Source: Moraxella caviae
Lineage (GTDB): Bacteria > Pseudomonadota > Gammaproteobacteria > Pseudomonadales > Moraxellaceae
Direction of reading: 5' to 3'
Length of the DNA stretch: 64,000 bases
Assembly (NCBI RefSeq): GCF_002014985.1
Contig: NZ_MUXU01000035.1
Coordinates: forward strand, 1-64,000
In this document: positions 55,318 to 64,000 of the stretch, in pieces
Position numbering within the stretch: the stretch's first letter is position 1
Layout of the letters: each line of letters opens with the position of its first letter
The notes under the pieces: model-generated
What the model saw: only the letters and a program-made list of their open reading frames with translations
What the model was told of the DNA's origin: nothing
Database searches by the model: none
Position numbers and translations under genes: made by a program

Positions 55318-56412
55318 TTAGCGGTTTGCCAAGTGTGGTTTTACAGCATTGGCAAATTCACGCAAGGTGTCTGCGGTGGCGTCCCAATCTAGGCAGCCGT
55401 CCGTTACCGATTTGCCGTATTCTAGCTGGCTTAGGTCGGCTGGAATGTTTTGGCGTCCGCCTTTTAGATGGCTTTCAATCATCAAGCCCATGATGGATTG
55501 GTTGCCGTTTTGGATTTGTCCTGCGATGTTTTGAATCACCATCGGCTGTAGGTACGGGTCTTTGCCAGAGTTGGCGTGGCTTGCGTCCACCATGATTTTG
55601 CCGTTGGTTTTGCCTTTGGCAAGCTCATCTTCGGCAGCGGCGATGGCGGTTTCGTCATAGTTTGGCTGATCGTTACCGCCACGCAGTACGACGTGGGCGT
55701 ATTTGTTGCCGCGCGATTTGATGATGGATACTTTGCCATCTGATGACAGACCAAGGAAGCTGTGTCCTGATTTCACCGCTTGCATGGCGTTTACCGCCAC
55801 CGTCATGCTGCCGTCCGTGCCGTTTTTAAAGCCGACAGGGCAAGACAGACCGCTGCTCATTTCACGGTGCGTTTGGCTTTCGGTGGTGCGCGCGCCAATG
55901 GCTGACCAGCTGATTAAATCTTGCATATATTGCGGTGTGTTTGGATCGAGCGCTTCGGTGGCGCATGGCAAGCCTTTTTCGTTCAAGTCCAAAAGTAGCT
56001 TACGCGCAAGCCCCAAGCCTTTTTCAATATCAAAGCTGTCGTCCATGTTTGGATCGTTGATTAAGCCTTTCCAGCCTGTCGTGGTGCGTGGTTTTTCAAA
56101 GTACACACGCATGACGATGAACAAATCGTCTTTTAGCTCATCGGCAAGCACGGCAAGTTTGTCGGCATATTCGTGTGCGGCTTTGACATCGTGAATTGAG
56201 CAAGGCCCAACCACCACCAAAATGCGCTTGTCTTTGCCATCTAGGATATTTTGAATGGTGGTGCGTCCGTGCAGCACGGTTTGATAAGCTGCATCAGAAA
56301 GTGGGTATTGTGCTTTTAGTTCGTCTGGAGTAATCAGCGGAATGAATTTTTCAATGTTCACGTCATCAATTTCTGCGTTATGGGTAGCATTATGGATAGT
56401 AGGCTGGCTCAT
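55318..56412 (-). CDS. aroG: 3-deoxy-7-phosphoheptulonate (DAHP) synthase, class I
   Basis: The enzyme condenses phosphoenolpyruvate and erythrose-4-phosphate in the first step of the shikimate pathway. I start it at ATG 56412 (MSQPTIHNATHNAEIDDVNI), six nt after AGGAA; longer readings lack a ribosome site. Motifs of the AroG/F/H type are VVGPCSIHD, RVYFEKPRTTTGWKGLINDP, ARTTESQTHREMSSG and VDASHANSGKDPYLQP. The 364-aa length is standard. Feedback specificity (Phe, Tyr or Trp) is not decided by what I can read, so the symbol is only indicative. Confidence 0.95.
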   Translation of the reverse strand: MSQPTIHNATHNAEIDDVNIEKFIPLITPDELKAQYPLSDAAYQTVLHGRTTIQNILDGKDKRILVVVGPCSIHDVKAAHEYADKLAVLADELKDDLFIVMRVYFEKPRTTTGWKGLINDPNMDDSFDIEKGLGLARKLLLDLNEKGLPCATEALDPNTPQYMQDLISWSAIGARTTESQTHREMSSGLSCPVGFKNGTDGSMTVAVNAMQAVKSGHSFLGLSSDGKVSIIKSRGNKYAHVVLRGGNDQPNYDETAIAAAEDELAKGKTNGKIMVDASHANSGKDPYLQPMVIQNIAGQIQNGNQSIMGLMIESHLKGGRQNIPADLSQLEYGKSVTDGCLDWDATADTLREFANAVKPHLANR

Positions 56413-56902
56413 GGCTGTTCCTGTTGTCAGTCTCGCTTCGCTTGTCATTTGCTTGCGTACGATTAAATTGTTGCTGTAAAGCAGTTTTTTGTAAAGCACA
56501 TTATGCACACAAAGACGATACTTGACAAGACGTAATCGCACCGATTTACATAAATTTTTGAAATTTTCTTATAAAAAAGCCAAAATTCATTCCAAATTTT
56601 TATGATTACCCATAAAAAACGCAGCGTTTTTTCATTTGTACGCTGGTTTGTATCAGGATTTTTGGGCAATTTATCTAATAAGTGGATAAAGATAGCAAAA
56701 GAATGTATAAAGTAACAACTTGCGCATGATAAGCGACCATTTGCAAACTTTATCAAAAATTTATGAAAAAATCGTGAATATTTGCAAGCATTTATAGCAT
56801 AAAAACTAAAACCAAAAATTAAAACCACCGCCAAAACATTCATTAAAAAGTGCGTGCATTAAAAGGTGCGTAAAATTTCTTTGAAAGAAAAACGCTGTCA
56901 TT

Positions 56903-56931
56903 TTGCCTATTTTTTCGCCTTGTGGTATTAT
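56903..56931 (+). promoter_or_regulatory. Promoter of ispB
   Basis: TTGCCT and TATTAT are exactly 17 nt apart. Transcription from near 56938 would leave about 149 nt of leader before ATG 57087. The promoter overlaps the 5' end of the longer open frame (from 56922), which argues against that start. The rest of 56413-56902 is AT-rich with no gene seen. Confidence 0.7.
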
Positions 56932-57086
56932 GGCAAGATTTTGTTGCGCATTTGCAAAACGTGCGCCGTGCAGTGATAAGTTTGACAAATGATACCGCCA
57001 AAATGCAGCAAAACGCTGGCTTGTGTGATGGCGATGAGAATTTTGTAGATTTTAGGTTTGTAAATTTAGTTGATGGGATTATGAGT

Positions 57087-58070
57087 ATGACAACCAGTTA
57101 TGCCGACATTCAAAGTATCGTGGCGGACGATTTTGCCATCATGGATAAGCAGGTATTTGGCAGTCTTAATTCAAAAGTGCAGCTGGTGATGAAGGTGTCT
57201 GAGCACGTCATCAACGCAGGCGGCAAGCGTATGCGTCCTTTGATTACGCTTTTGACCGCGCGAATGCTAAGCGATGTGCAAAGTGCGCAAGCGATGGAGC
57301 TGGCGGCAATCACCGAAATGCTGCACACGGCAACGCTTGTGCATGATGATGTGATTGACGCATCTGGGCTAAGACGTGGACGACCAACGGCAAACGCCAC
57401 TTGGGATAACGCAACCGCTGTTTTGGTGGGGGATTATCTGATTGCCCGTTCGTTTAATTTATTAGTAGGATTTAATAATCTGCCGCTGCTTAAGCTGTTT
57501 TCTGATGGCACTTGCGACATTGCCGAAGGTGAAGTTTTGCAATTACAGCATCAACATAATCCTGAAACCACTGAGCATGATTATCTGCAAATCATTGACG
57601 GCAAGACATCGCGCCTATTTATGATGGCGACCAAAGGCGCTGCACTACTACAAGGGCGAGATGAGCTTTTGGACGATTTGGGTGCGTTCGCTTATCATTT
57701 TGGTAATGCGTTTCAGATGATTGATGATGTGCTGGATTTCACAGGCGATGCCGCGGTGATGGGTAAAAACTTGGGCGATGATTTGGCGGAAGGTAAGCCA
57801 ACGCTACCAATCATCAAAACTTTAGAAATTCTTAAAAATAGCGATACGCAAAATTATGACAAATTGCGCATTGCGGTGCAAACGGGTAAGGTTCTGGACG
57901 CAGGTGAGTTGATTGCGCTGGTGCAGCAATCAGGTGCGCTGGATTATTGCAAAAAACGTGCGCTGGACGAAACCAAACTTGCCCAAGCTGCGCTAAGTAA
58001 ATTACCAGAAAACCGCTATCGTGAAGGTTTGTATCTATTGACCGAGCTTGCCAGCGCGCGTTTGGTGTAA
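57087..58070 (+). CDS. ispB: Octaprenyl (polyprenyl) diphosphate synthase
   Basis: IspB lengthens farnesyl diphosphate with isopentenyl units to make the ubiquinone side chain. With the ATG at 57087 (8 nt after GGGA) the protein is 327 aa, close to the E. coli 323. The two aspartate-rich motifs are complete: HDDVIDASGLRRGRPT (Asp87, Asp88, Asp91) and MIDDVLDFTG (Asp213, Asp214, Asp217). GGKRMRPL before them and GKNLGDDLAEGKPTLP after are also typical. The prenyl chain length cannot be told from sequence. An ATG two codons earlier is also possible. A transporter gene follows 54 nt on. Confidence 0.95.
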   Translation: MTTSYADIQSIVADDFAIMDKQVFGSLNSKVQLVMKVSEHVINAGGKRMRPLITLLTARMLSDVQSAQAMELAAITEMLHTATLVHDDVIDASGLRRGRPTANATWDNATAVLVGDYLIARSFNLLVGFNNLPLLKLFSDGTCDIAEGEVLQLQHQHNPETTEHDYLQIIDGKTSRLFMMATKGAALLQGRDELLDDLGAFAYHFGNAFQMIDDVLDFTGDAAVMGKNLGDDLAEGKPTLPIIKTLEILKNSDTQNYDKLRIAVQTGKVLDAGELIALVQQSGALDYCKKRALDETKLAQAALSKLPENRYREGLYLLTELASARLV

Positions 58071-58124
58071 TCTCAAACTTTAAAATAAAGCCAAGCGTCA
58101 AGCAGTGGCAACAGGTGGTGGGCG

Positions 58125-59057
58125 ATGAATTTTTTGCTGATGGCGATTGCGGCATCGGTTTTGGTTTCGGTGTTTTTAAAGCTGGCTAGGCGTGCCGACC
58201 TTGACATTGCGCAGGCGATTTTAGTCAATTATGCGACAGCGCTTGTGCTGTGTTTGTGGTTTTTGCGCCCTGATTTTTCTGCCGAAGTATTGCGTGGCGC
58301 AGACTTTTGGCAAATGGGCGCGCCTGTGTTTTTGCTGTTGGGCGTGCTGCTGCCGAGCGTGTTTGTCATCATGGCAAAGGCGGTGGCGGTGGTTGGCATT
58401 GCCAAATCGGACGCAGCGCAGCGATTGGCGCTGTTTTTGCCAGTGATTGCCGCCTTTGTGCTGTTTGGCGAAGTGCTGACGGCATCTAAGGCGGTGGGCA
58501 TTGCGCTTGCTTTTGTGGCTTTGTTGTGTTTGGTAACTAAACCTAATGCTAAACCCAGCACAAAACTTGCCAACGCTGCCAATACCAATAATTCATTAGC
58601 CGCCCATTCATCTGCGCAGCCCAAAACCACCACCAAAACCACCGCCTTGCTGCTGTTTGGCGTGTGGGTTGGCTATGGTGTGATTGATATTTTGTTCAAG
58701 CAGATGTCAAAGCTCGGCAGTGCTTTTTCGGTAACGCTGTTCATCTCATTTGCGCTGGCTTTGGTGCTGATGGCGGGGTATTTGCTTGCCAAGCGTACGG
58801 TGTGGCATGATGCAAGTCTGGCGGGTGGCGTACTGCTTGGGGCGCTAAATTTTGCCAATATTTTATTTTACATCAGAGCGCACCAAGTGCTAAGCGATGA
58901 CCCGACGCTTGTATTTGTAGGCATGAATATTGGCGTGCTGACGCTGGGTGCGTTTGTTGGCGTGGCGGTGTTTGGCGAGCGCTTGGGCAGGCTTGCTTGG
59001 CTAGGCTTGGTTTTGGGCGTGGCAGCGATTTTTTGTTTGTTTTGGGGTGGGTTTTAA
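58125..59057 (+). CDS. DMT-superfamily (EamA-like) transporter
   Basis: The 310-aa membrane protein has about ten hydrophobic spans, arranged as two halves split by a polar linker with NAANTNNSLAAHSSAQPKTTTK near residue 155. This is the two-EamA-repeat plan of the drug/metabolite transporter superfamily. It begins NFLLMAIAASVLVSVFLKLA. The family exports amino acids, nucleotides or drugs; the substrate here is unknown. An AGGTGG site precedes the ATG. The 54-nt distance from ispB means the two could share one transcript. Confidence 0.8.
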   Translation: MNFLLMAIAASVLVSVFLKLARRADLDIAQAILVNYATALVLCLWFLRPDFSAEVLRGADFWQMGAPVFLLLGVLLPSVFVIMAKAVAVVGIAKSDAAQRLALFLPVIAAFVLFGEVLTASKAVGIALAFVALLCLVTKPNAKPSTKLANAANTNNSLAAHSSAQPKTTTKTTALLLFGVWVGYGVIDILFKQMSKLGSAFSVTLFISFALALVLMAGYLLAKRTVWHDASLAGGVLLGALNFANILFYIRAHQVLSDDPTLVFVGMNIGVLTLGAFVGVAVFGERLGRLAWLGLVLGVAAIFCLFWGGF

Positions 59058-59244
59058 GGCGGAGATTTGCGTTCAATGTGAGCCAAATGATGGTTTGCAG
59101 TTTTGGTTCAAGCGAACGCTTAACATAAATTAAAACCTGCTTTTAAACGCTGGCGAACCTTTACCAACTTGGCTAAAACTCAACTTACAACCAATTTCAA
59201 ACAGTTTGGCCTTTTAAAATATTAACAATCAACAAAGGTGCTTT

Positions 59245-59496
59245 ATGAAAAAAGTAGCGATCATCACGGCAGCAGCGGCATTAAGCGCTTGTGCGACATC
59301 AAATCCTGCACAAAATACTGCACAAAACACAGATGTGGTTGGCGCGGTGAATCCAGCCAGCGAATTTTGCGTACAGCAAGGCGGTAAATTGCAAATCCAA
59401 AAAGACGCACAAGGTAATGAATATGGCGTGTGTCATTTGCCAAATGGAAAAGTGGTGGACGAATGGGAATTTTTTCGCCAGCACAGTGCGAAATGA
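59245..59496 (+). CDS. Small DUF333 lipoprotein
   Basis: The 83-aa product has a lipoprotein signal MKKVAIITAAAALSAC, with Cys16 as lipidation site (LSAC). The mature part has NPASEFCVQQGGKLQIQKDA, then VCHLPNGKVVDEWEFFRQ. This N-P-A-S-x-x-C...GG...CxLP-G-x-x-x-x-EWxxxR pattern is the DUF333 family of small lipoproteins (some annotated putative hemolysin, a name without good evidence). Residue +2 after Cys is Ala, so it should go to the outer membrane. Standing alone between ispB-DMT and rep. Confidence 0.88.
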   Translation: MKKVAIITAAAALSACATSNPAQNTAQNTDVVGAVNPASEFCVQQGGKLQIQKDAQGNEYGVCHLPNGKVVDEWEFFRQHSAK

Positions 59497-59726
59497 CCGC
59501 CAAGTGATTGATGTAGCGTGCAGACGGTAAGTTTTTAGTGGTTTTTCGCCAACATTATTCATGCTGTCTGTGTGCTTTTTGTCTTATGCTTATTTGGCTT
59601 GACTAAAATTTACGTCAGATATGACCGATGACGCTTCATTGAATGGGTTAAATATTTATAATTTATTAAAAATTATATAAATAAAATTTACAAATATATA
59701 AGACAAACAAAAAACAAGAGAGTATT

Positions 59727-61763
59727 ATGAGCAAGCTAAATCCACGCCAGCAAGAAGCCCTTGCGCACGTTTCTGGGCCTTTGTTGGTATTGGCAGGCGC
59801 AGGCAGCGGCAAGACGAGCGTGATTACCCAAAAAATTGCCCATTTGATTGAAAACTGTAACGTGCCAGCCGAGCGCATTACGGCGATGACCTTTACCAAT
59901 AAGGCGGCGCGCGAGATGAAGGCGCGTGTGCAAAAACTTTTGCCGCCTGAGCGCACGCGCGGCTTGACGGTGTCTACCTTTCACCAATTTGGCTTGCAGT
60001 TTTTACGCTATGAGCTGGTGAACACGCCGCTGAAGGGCAATTTTAGTATTATGGACAGCGATGACTCCAAGCGTCTTTTGTTGGAGCTGATGCAGCGTGA
60101 TAACTTAAGCGGTGCGGAGAGTAGAGAGCTGGTTGGCAAGGCGATCAAGATGATTTCTGACTGGAAAAACGATTTGATTCCTCCAGAAGATGCTTTGCAG
60201 ACGCTGAATGATCCAGAAGATGCGATGTTTGCGCATTTGTACGGGCTGTATGAGCGCAATTTGCGTGCGTATAATGCGGTGGATTTTGACGATTTGATTG
60301 TCCTGCCTGCCAAGATTTTAAAAGAAAATACCACCGTACGTGACAAGTGGCAAAATCGCATTCGCTATCTTTTGGTGGACGAATACCAAGACACCAACAC
60401 CGCACAGTACGAGCTGATTAAGCTACTTGTCGGTGTGCAGGCGCGCTTTACGGTGGTGGGCGATGACGACCAATCCATCTATGCGTGGCGTGGCGCAAAA
60501 CCTGAAAACATGGCGCTGCTTAAGCAAGATTTTCCAAAATTGCACGTTGTCAAACTTGAGCAAAACTACCGCTCCACCAATCGCATTTTGCACGCGGCAA
60601 ACTCCGTCATCACCAATAACGAGCATATTTTTGAAAAATCGCTGTGGTCGGATAAAGGCGAAGGCGAGCAAATTCGTGTGATTACTTGCCCTAATGATTT
60701 GGACGAAGCCGAGCGTGTTGCCAAAGAAATCGTGGCGCACCGTTTGCGTAACGGCAATCAGTGGGAGCAATATGCGGTGCTGTATCGCAGTAATTTTCAA
60801 GCGCGCGTGCTAGAAACCGAGCTGCGCCAGCTTGACGTGCCTTATAAACTGTCTGGCGGTACGTCATTTTTTGCACGCACCGAAATCAAAGACGTGATGA
60901 GCTATTTGCGCATCATTTTAAATCCTGATGACGATGCGGCATTTTTGCGTATTATTAACACGCCTAAGCGTGGCATGGGTTCGGCAACGCTAGAAAAACT
61001 TGGCTTACTTGCCCAAGAATACAGCATTTCGCTGCTGTCTGCGTGCAGTCATGCAGGGCTAAAAGCAGCGGTGGGTAATAAGGCAAGCCATACGTTGCAA
61101 GACTTTGCGGAGTTTATTGAGCGTTATACGCGTGATTTGTACGACAATCCAGACCCAATGCCGCTGGTGCGCCAGATGATTATGGAAACGGGCTATATTG
61201 ATTTTATCAAAGAAGACAGCAAAACACCACAACAAGAAAAAAACCGCCTTGATAACATTGAAATGCTGTACACCAGTATTCAAAATCTCATCAATCGTGC
61301 CGAAGACGATGACGAAAAGAGCATTGAAGCGGTGATTCGTAAACTGGTGCTGCTTGATATGCTGGAGCAGCAGCAAGAAGAAGAAAATACCAATAAAGTC
61401 AATCTGATGACGCTGCACGCCGCTAAGGGGCTTGAGTTTGACTATGTGTACATTATTGGCGTGGAAGAAGAGATTTTGCCGCACCGCAATTCTATGATGG
61501 CTGACACCATTGAAGAAGAGCGGCGCTTGATGTATGTGGGCATTACGCGCGCAAGGCTTGAGCTGACGCTGCTTTTGGCGCAAAAACGCCGTGCTGGCAA
61601 GGATTATAAAATGACCACGCCATCACGCTTTTTGGACGAGCTGCCATTAGAGCACGTCAATTATCCCGGCAAGCGTGGCGCAGCACAAAAAGACCCAAAA
61701 CAAGTGGCGCAGGATTATCTGGCGAACATTCAAGCCATGCTGGCGGCAAAAAGACGCGGCTGA
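59727..61763 (+). CDS. rep: ATP-dependent DNA helicase Rep
   Basis: Rep is a 3'-5' superfamily 1A helicase that clears proteins from replication forks. The 678-aa chain starts MSKLNPRQQEALAHVSGPLL, with Walker A GAGSGKT (residues 24-30). Further motifs are TFTNKAAREMK (Ia), LVDEYQDTN (II, DExx box), GDDDQSIYAWRGA (III), QNYRST (IV), LMTLHAAKGLEFDYVYI (V) and EEERRLMYVGITRA (VI). All are intact. Length and LNPRQQEA favour Rep over UvrD/PcrA. The ATG follows AAGAGAG. Not in an operon with pyrH. Confidence 0.95.
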   Translation: MSKLNPRQQEALAHVSGPLLVLAGAGSGKTSVITQKIAHLIENCNVPAERITAMTFTNKAAREMKARVQKLLPPERTRGLTVSTFHQFGLQFLRYELVNTPLKGNFSIMDSDDSKRLLLELMQRDNLSGAESRELVGKAIKMISDWKNDLIPPEDALQTLNDPEDAMFAHLYGLYERNLRAYNAVDFDDLIVLPAKILKENTTVRDKWQNRIRYLLVDEYQDTNTAQYELIKLLVGVQARFTVVGDDDQSIYAWRGAKPENMALLKQDFPKLHVVKLEQNYRSTNRILHAANSVITNNEHIFEKSLWSDKGEGEQIRVITCPNDLDEAERVAKEIVAHRLRNGNQWEQYAVLYRSNFQARVLETELRQLDVPYKLSGGTSFFARTEIKDVMSYLRIILNPDDDAAFLRIINTPKRGMGSATLEKLGLLAQEYSISLLSACSHAGLKAAVGNKASHTLQDFAEFIERYTRDLYDNPDPMPLVRQMIMETGYIDFIKEDSKTPQQEKNRLDNIEMLYTSIQNLINRAEDDDEKSIEAVIRKLVLLDMLEQQQEEENTNKVNLMTLHAAKGLEFDYVYIIGVEEEILPHRNSMMADTIEEERRLMYVGITRARLELTLLLAQKRRAGKDYKMTTPSRFLDELPLEHVNYPGKRGAAQKDPKQVAQDYLANIQAMLAAKRRG

Positions 61764-61981
61764 TTGCTGGCGGAGTGTTGAGCGGTCGTGGTTTGGCTAT
61801 TGATTGGCGAATGGCGTAAGGTTTATAAAAACAGGGCAAGTTGGCGTGATTTATTAAAACATCGCCAACATATCGTAAAAGCCATAAAATCACCAAACTT
61901 TAGCCAAAAATCCGTGAACAATCCGTCAAAATCCACCAAATTTTTGGCAAAATTTCATCAAATTATACATCGTGGGTAAAA

Positions 61982-61992
61982 TGTGCTAAAAT
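61982..61992 (+). promoter_or_regulatory. Extended -10 element for pyrH
   Basis: TGTGCTAAAAT, the fourth copy of this 11-mer in the window, gives a start near 62000 and a leader of about 47 nt before ATG 62047. Confidence 0.5.
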
Positions 61993-62046
61993 TAGGCAAA
62001 TTTTCCTACGATGGCGTAGGTGCGCAATTCACATCTTGGGGGCGTT

Positions 62047-62772
62047 ATGTCTGACAAAAATCCAAAATTTTCTCGTATTTTGCTCAAACTTTCTGGCGAA
62101 GCCTTGGCAGGCGGCAAGGATATGGGTATTGATGCCAATATTTTAGACCAGATGAGTCTGTCTATTGCGCACTTGCGTGGGCTTGGCGTGCAGGTAGGTA
62201 TTGTTGTGGGCGGTGGTAACTTGTACCGTGGCAGCACCCTACAAAAGCAAGGCTTGGTAGGGCGTGTAACTGGCGATCAGATGGGTATGTTGGCAACGGT
62301 CATGAACGGACTTGCCATGCGTGATGCGCTGGTGCGCCGTAACATCAAAACTCGCCTGATGTCAGCACTGAATATCTCTACCATCGGTGAGCAGTATTCT
62401 AGCCGTGAAGCCATTCGCCATCTGAATAACGGTGAAGTGTGTATTTTTGTGGCAGGTACGGGCAATCCGTTTTTCACCACCGACACCGCAGCGTGCTTGC
62501 GTGGCATTGAGATTGAAGCAGGCTTGATTCTAAAAGCCACGAAAGTTGATGGCGTATATGACAAAGACCCAAGCGTTCATGCTGATGCGGTAAAATACGA
62601 CAGCCTAAGTTTTGATGAAGTGCTGGAGAAAAAATTGGGCGTGATGGATTTGACCGCCATCGCCTTGTGCCGTGAGCATAACGTGCCATTGCAGGTGTTT
62701 GACATGAATAAGCCAAACGCATTATTAAACGTGGTGATGGGTGAAGCGGAAGGTACTCGAGTTTACCACTGA
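62047..62772 (+). CDS. pyrH: UMP kinase
   Basis: PyrH phosphorylates UMP to UDP with ATP. The ATG at 62047 ([20 protein letters not shown]) lies 5 nt after a G-rich site and gives 241 aa, the E. coli length; an ATG nine codons earlier is less likely. [28 protein letters not shown] and [12 protein letters not shown] are the family blocks. The order pyrH-frr-uppS is the common proteobacterial one, with 60 nt to frr. The tsf/rpsB genes that often come before are absent. Confidence 0.97.
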   Translation: MSDKNPKFSRILLKLSGEALAGGKDMGIDANILDQMSLSIAHLRGLGVQVGIVVGGGNLYRGSTLQKQGLVGRVTGDQMGMLATVMNGLAMRDALVRRNIKTRLMSALNISTIGEQYSSREAIRHLNNGEVCIFVAGTGNPFFTTDTAACLRGIEIEAGLILKATKVDGVYDKDPSVHADAVKYDSLSFDEVLEKKLGVMDLTAIALCREHNVPLQVFDMNKPNALLNVVMGEAEGTRVYH

Positions 62773-62832
62773 TGGCTTGTCATTGCAGGTAAACCACGCC
62801 AAAACACATTTTAAATTTAAAAAGGAAAACTT

Positions 62833-63387
62833 ATGATTAACGACATCAAAAAAGATGGCGAAAGCCGTATGCAAAAATCCCTAGAAGCCTTGGAAAATGC
62901 GTTTGCCAAATTGCGTACAGGGCGTGCGCATCCGGGAATTTTGTCAGGGGTGATGGTGAGCTATTATGGCTCTGATATGCCGCTAAACCAAGTGGCAAGC
63001 ATCAACGTAGAAGACAGCCGCACGCTTTTGGTACAGCCGTTTGACCGCTCTATGGTGCAGGCGGTGGATAAGGCGATTCGTGAAGCGGATTTGGGTCTAA
63101 ATCCAATGACCGCAGACGTGATTCGTGTGCCAATGCCAGCTTTGACCGAAGAGACACGCCGTGATATGCAAAAATTGGCACGTTCGGACGCTGAGCAGGC
63201 GCGCGTGTCTGTGCGTAACATTCGCCGTGATATGTTGCACGACATCAAAACTTTGGTGAAAGACAAAGAAATTTCAGAAGATGATGAGCGTCGTGCAGGT
63301 GATGACATTCAAAAACTGACCGATAAATTCATCGGCAATATTGACGCACGCCTTGAGAAAAAAGAAGCTGAATTGATGGAAGTGTGA
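62833..63387 (+). CDS. frr: Ribosome recycling factor
   Basis: RRF splits post-termination ribosomes together with EF-G. The 184-aa protein (usual 185) begins [20 protein letters not shown]. It has [20 protein letters not shown] and the C-terminal helical [29 protein letters not shown] is the ribosome site. It follows pyrH and is closed by a terminator before uppS. Confidence 0.98.
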   Translation: MINDIKKDGESRMQKSLEALENAFAKLRTGRAHPGILSGVMVSYYGSDMPLNQVASINVEDSRTLLVQPFDRSMVQAVDKAIREADLGLNPMTADVIRVPMPALTEETRRDMQKLARSDAEQARVSVRNIRRDMLHDIKTLVKDKEISEDDERRAGDDIQKLTDKFIGNIDARLEKKEAELMEV

Positions 63388-63405
63388 TACACATCAATGC
63401 GCTTG

Positions 63406-63437
63406 GCAAGGTTGGGTGAGTGCCTAGCCTTGCTTTT
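63406..63437 (+). terminator. Intrinsic terminator after frr
   Basis: GCAAGGTT and AGCCTTGC pair with one wobble around a loop, followed by T4, 18 nt after the stop. The 220 nt to uppS may carry its own promoter. Confidence 0.65.
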
Positions 63438-63656
63438 GGATTGTGCGCACATTTTTGCGCAAGATTTTGTGTTGTGCTAAAAAATTGGATGTGCGCAAGA
63501 TTTAGATTTGCACAAAAGCTTGTGTATAATTTGTCGGTTTATTGTGTAATGATTGATAGACCGCAGTGATAATTTTTAGCTTTTAACCCCATCAATACCG
63601 CCTGACGCATTGTCAAGGCAAATTGATTGGATTGCATTGTTTAACCGTTTGATACC

Positions 63657-64000
63657 ATGCCACATTCTACCACGCCACGCCACATCGCCATCATCATGGA
63701 CGGCAATAATCGCTACGGCAAAGCTCACGCCTTGCCAACTGGCGCAGGACACGTCAAGGGCAAAGACGCGCTTGATCCGATTGTGGAGCATTGCTTGGAA
63801 AAAGGCGTGCAAGTATTGACGGTGTTCGCTTTTTCGTCTGAAAACTGGGCAAGACCCAAGGTGGAAGTGGATTTGCTGATGGATTTGCTTGCCAAAAGCA
63901 TCAATGAGCAAATCCCACGCATGGATAAATACCAAGTGCGCTTGCGTTTTATTGGCGATCGCAGTGGGCTGAGTGCGGATTTGGCGCAGCTGATGGCGCA
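63657..64000 (+). CDS. uppS: Undecaprenyl diphosphate synthase (5' part, cut by window edge)
   Basis: UppS makes the C55 lipid carrier for peptidoglycan by cis-prenyl transfer. ATG 63657 starts MPHSTTPRHIAIIMDGNNRY, where Asp15 in IIMDGN is the expected catalytic residue. Conserved downstream features are GAGHVKGKDAL, VLTVFAFSSENWARPKVEV and VRLRFIGDRSGLS. At least 114 codons lie in the window; the rest is cut off. No strong Shine-Dalgarno is seen before the ATG. Confidence 0.93.
   Translation, partial: MPHSTTPRHIAIIMDGNNRYGKAHALPTGAGHVKGKDALDPIVEHCLEKGVQVLTVFAFSSENWARPKVEVDLLMDLLAKSINEQIPRMDKYQVRLRFIGDRSGLSADLAQLMA

Noticed and set aside
56922..57086. Longer N-terminus for IspB
   Set aside because: The extension starts within a good TTGCCT-17-TATTAT promoter and does not look conserved; 57087 has a better ribosome site.

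Overview
The window looks like a chromosomal segment of a Moraxella-type gammaproteobacterium (family Moraxellaceae). The grounds are the gene content and style: a long-form GAPDH with an N-terminal extension, a Gcr-type site-specific recombinase, tandem large acyl-CoA dehydrogenases, an IS1016/IS1595-like insertion sequence end, moderate GC coding DNA with AT-rich spacers, and homopolymeric G/C tracts in promoters, a feature known from mucosal Moraxella and Neisseria. Genus assignment is inference; no rRNA is present. I see no tRNA gene, CRISPR array or intact prophage.

Layout. 1-226: 3' end of an IS transposase and the element's right end. 267-3629: GT-A glycosyltransferase-like protein, 2H phosphoesterase plus cobU, and truD on the opposite strand. 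3896-8313: metH (B12-dependent methionine synthase) and a small exported protein. 8681-15156: two tandem acyl-CoA dehydrogenase paralogues and the Gcr-like membrane protein. 15251-16288: a poly-G promoter, an exported DUF6636-like protein, and a repeat-filled spacer. 16312-22404 (minus): the glycine cleavage operon gcvT, two unrelated small genes, gcvH, gcvP, led by a tandem glycine riboswitch. 22662-25372: YcgL, a membrane protein, rpsF-rpsR-rplI and an integrase scrap. 25500-31119 (minus): a very large lipoprotein hydrolase, a TPR protein and an LplT-like MFS transporter. 31295-40158: tamA-tamB. 40286-40615 (minus): a small hemP gene with a Fur-like box. 40871-47043: Nudix/ThiE fusion, three small exported proteins, gap, a broken vapC with its antitoxin, a GNAT enzyme and another exported protein. 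47136-49566: obgE and proB. 49662-56412 (minus): a 630-aa uncharacterised protein, lpxB, enoyl-CoA hydratase, Smr protein and DAHP synthase. 56903-64000: ispB, DMT transporter, DUF333 lipoprotein, rep, pyrH, frr and the start of uppS.

The strongest unexplained pattern is a set of four promoters in which a run of 8-11 G (or C) lies in the spacer between the -35 and -10 hexamers. Three precede genes for small Sec-exported proteins and one precedes the large uncharacterised gene. Present spacer lengths are 20, 18, 18 and 15 nt, so slippage by a few bases would move each toward or away from the optimal 17. This suggests a dispersed phase-variable promoter set. Other notable items are a two-gene cassette inside the gcv operon bounded by related direct repeats, a vapC toxin gene killed by a single in-frame TGA, a large low-complexity insertion in TamA apparently inside its last POTRA domain, and a 5-residue tandem repeat in the signal peptide of the lipoprotein hydrolase.
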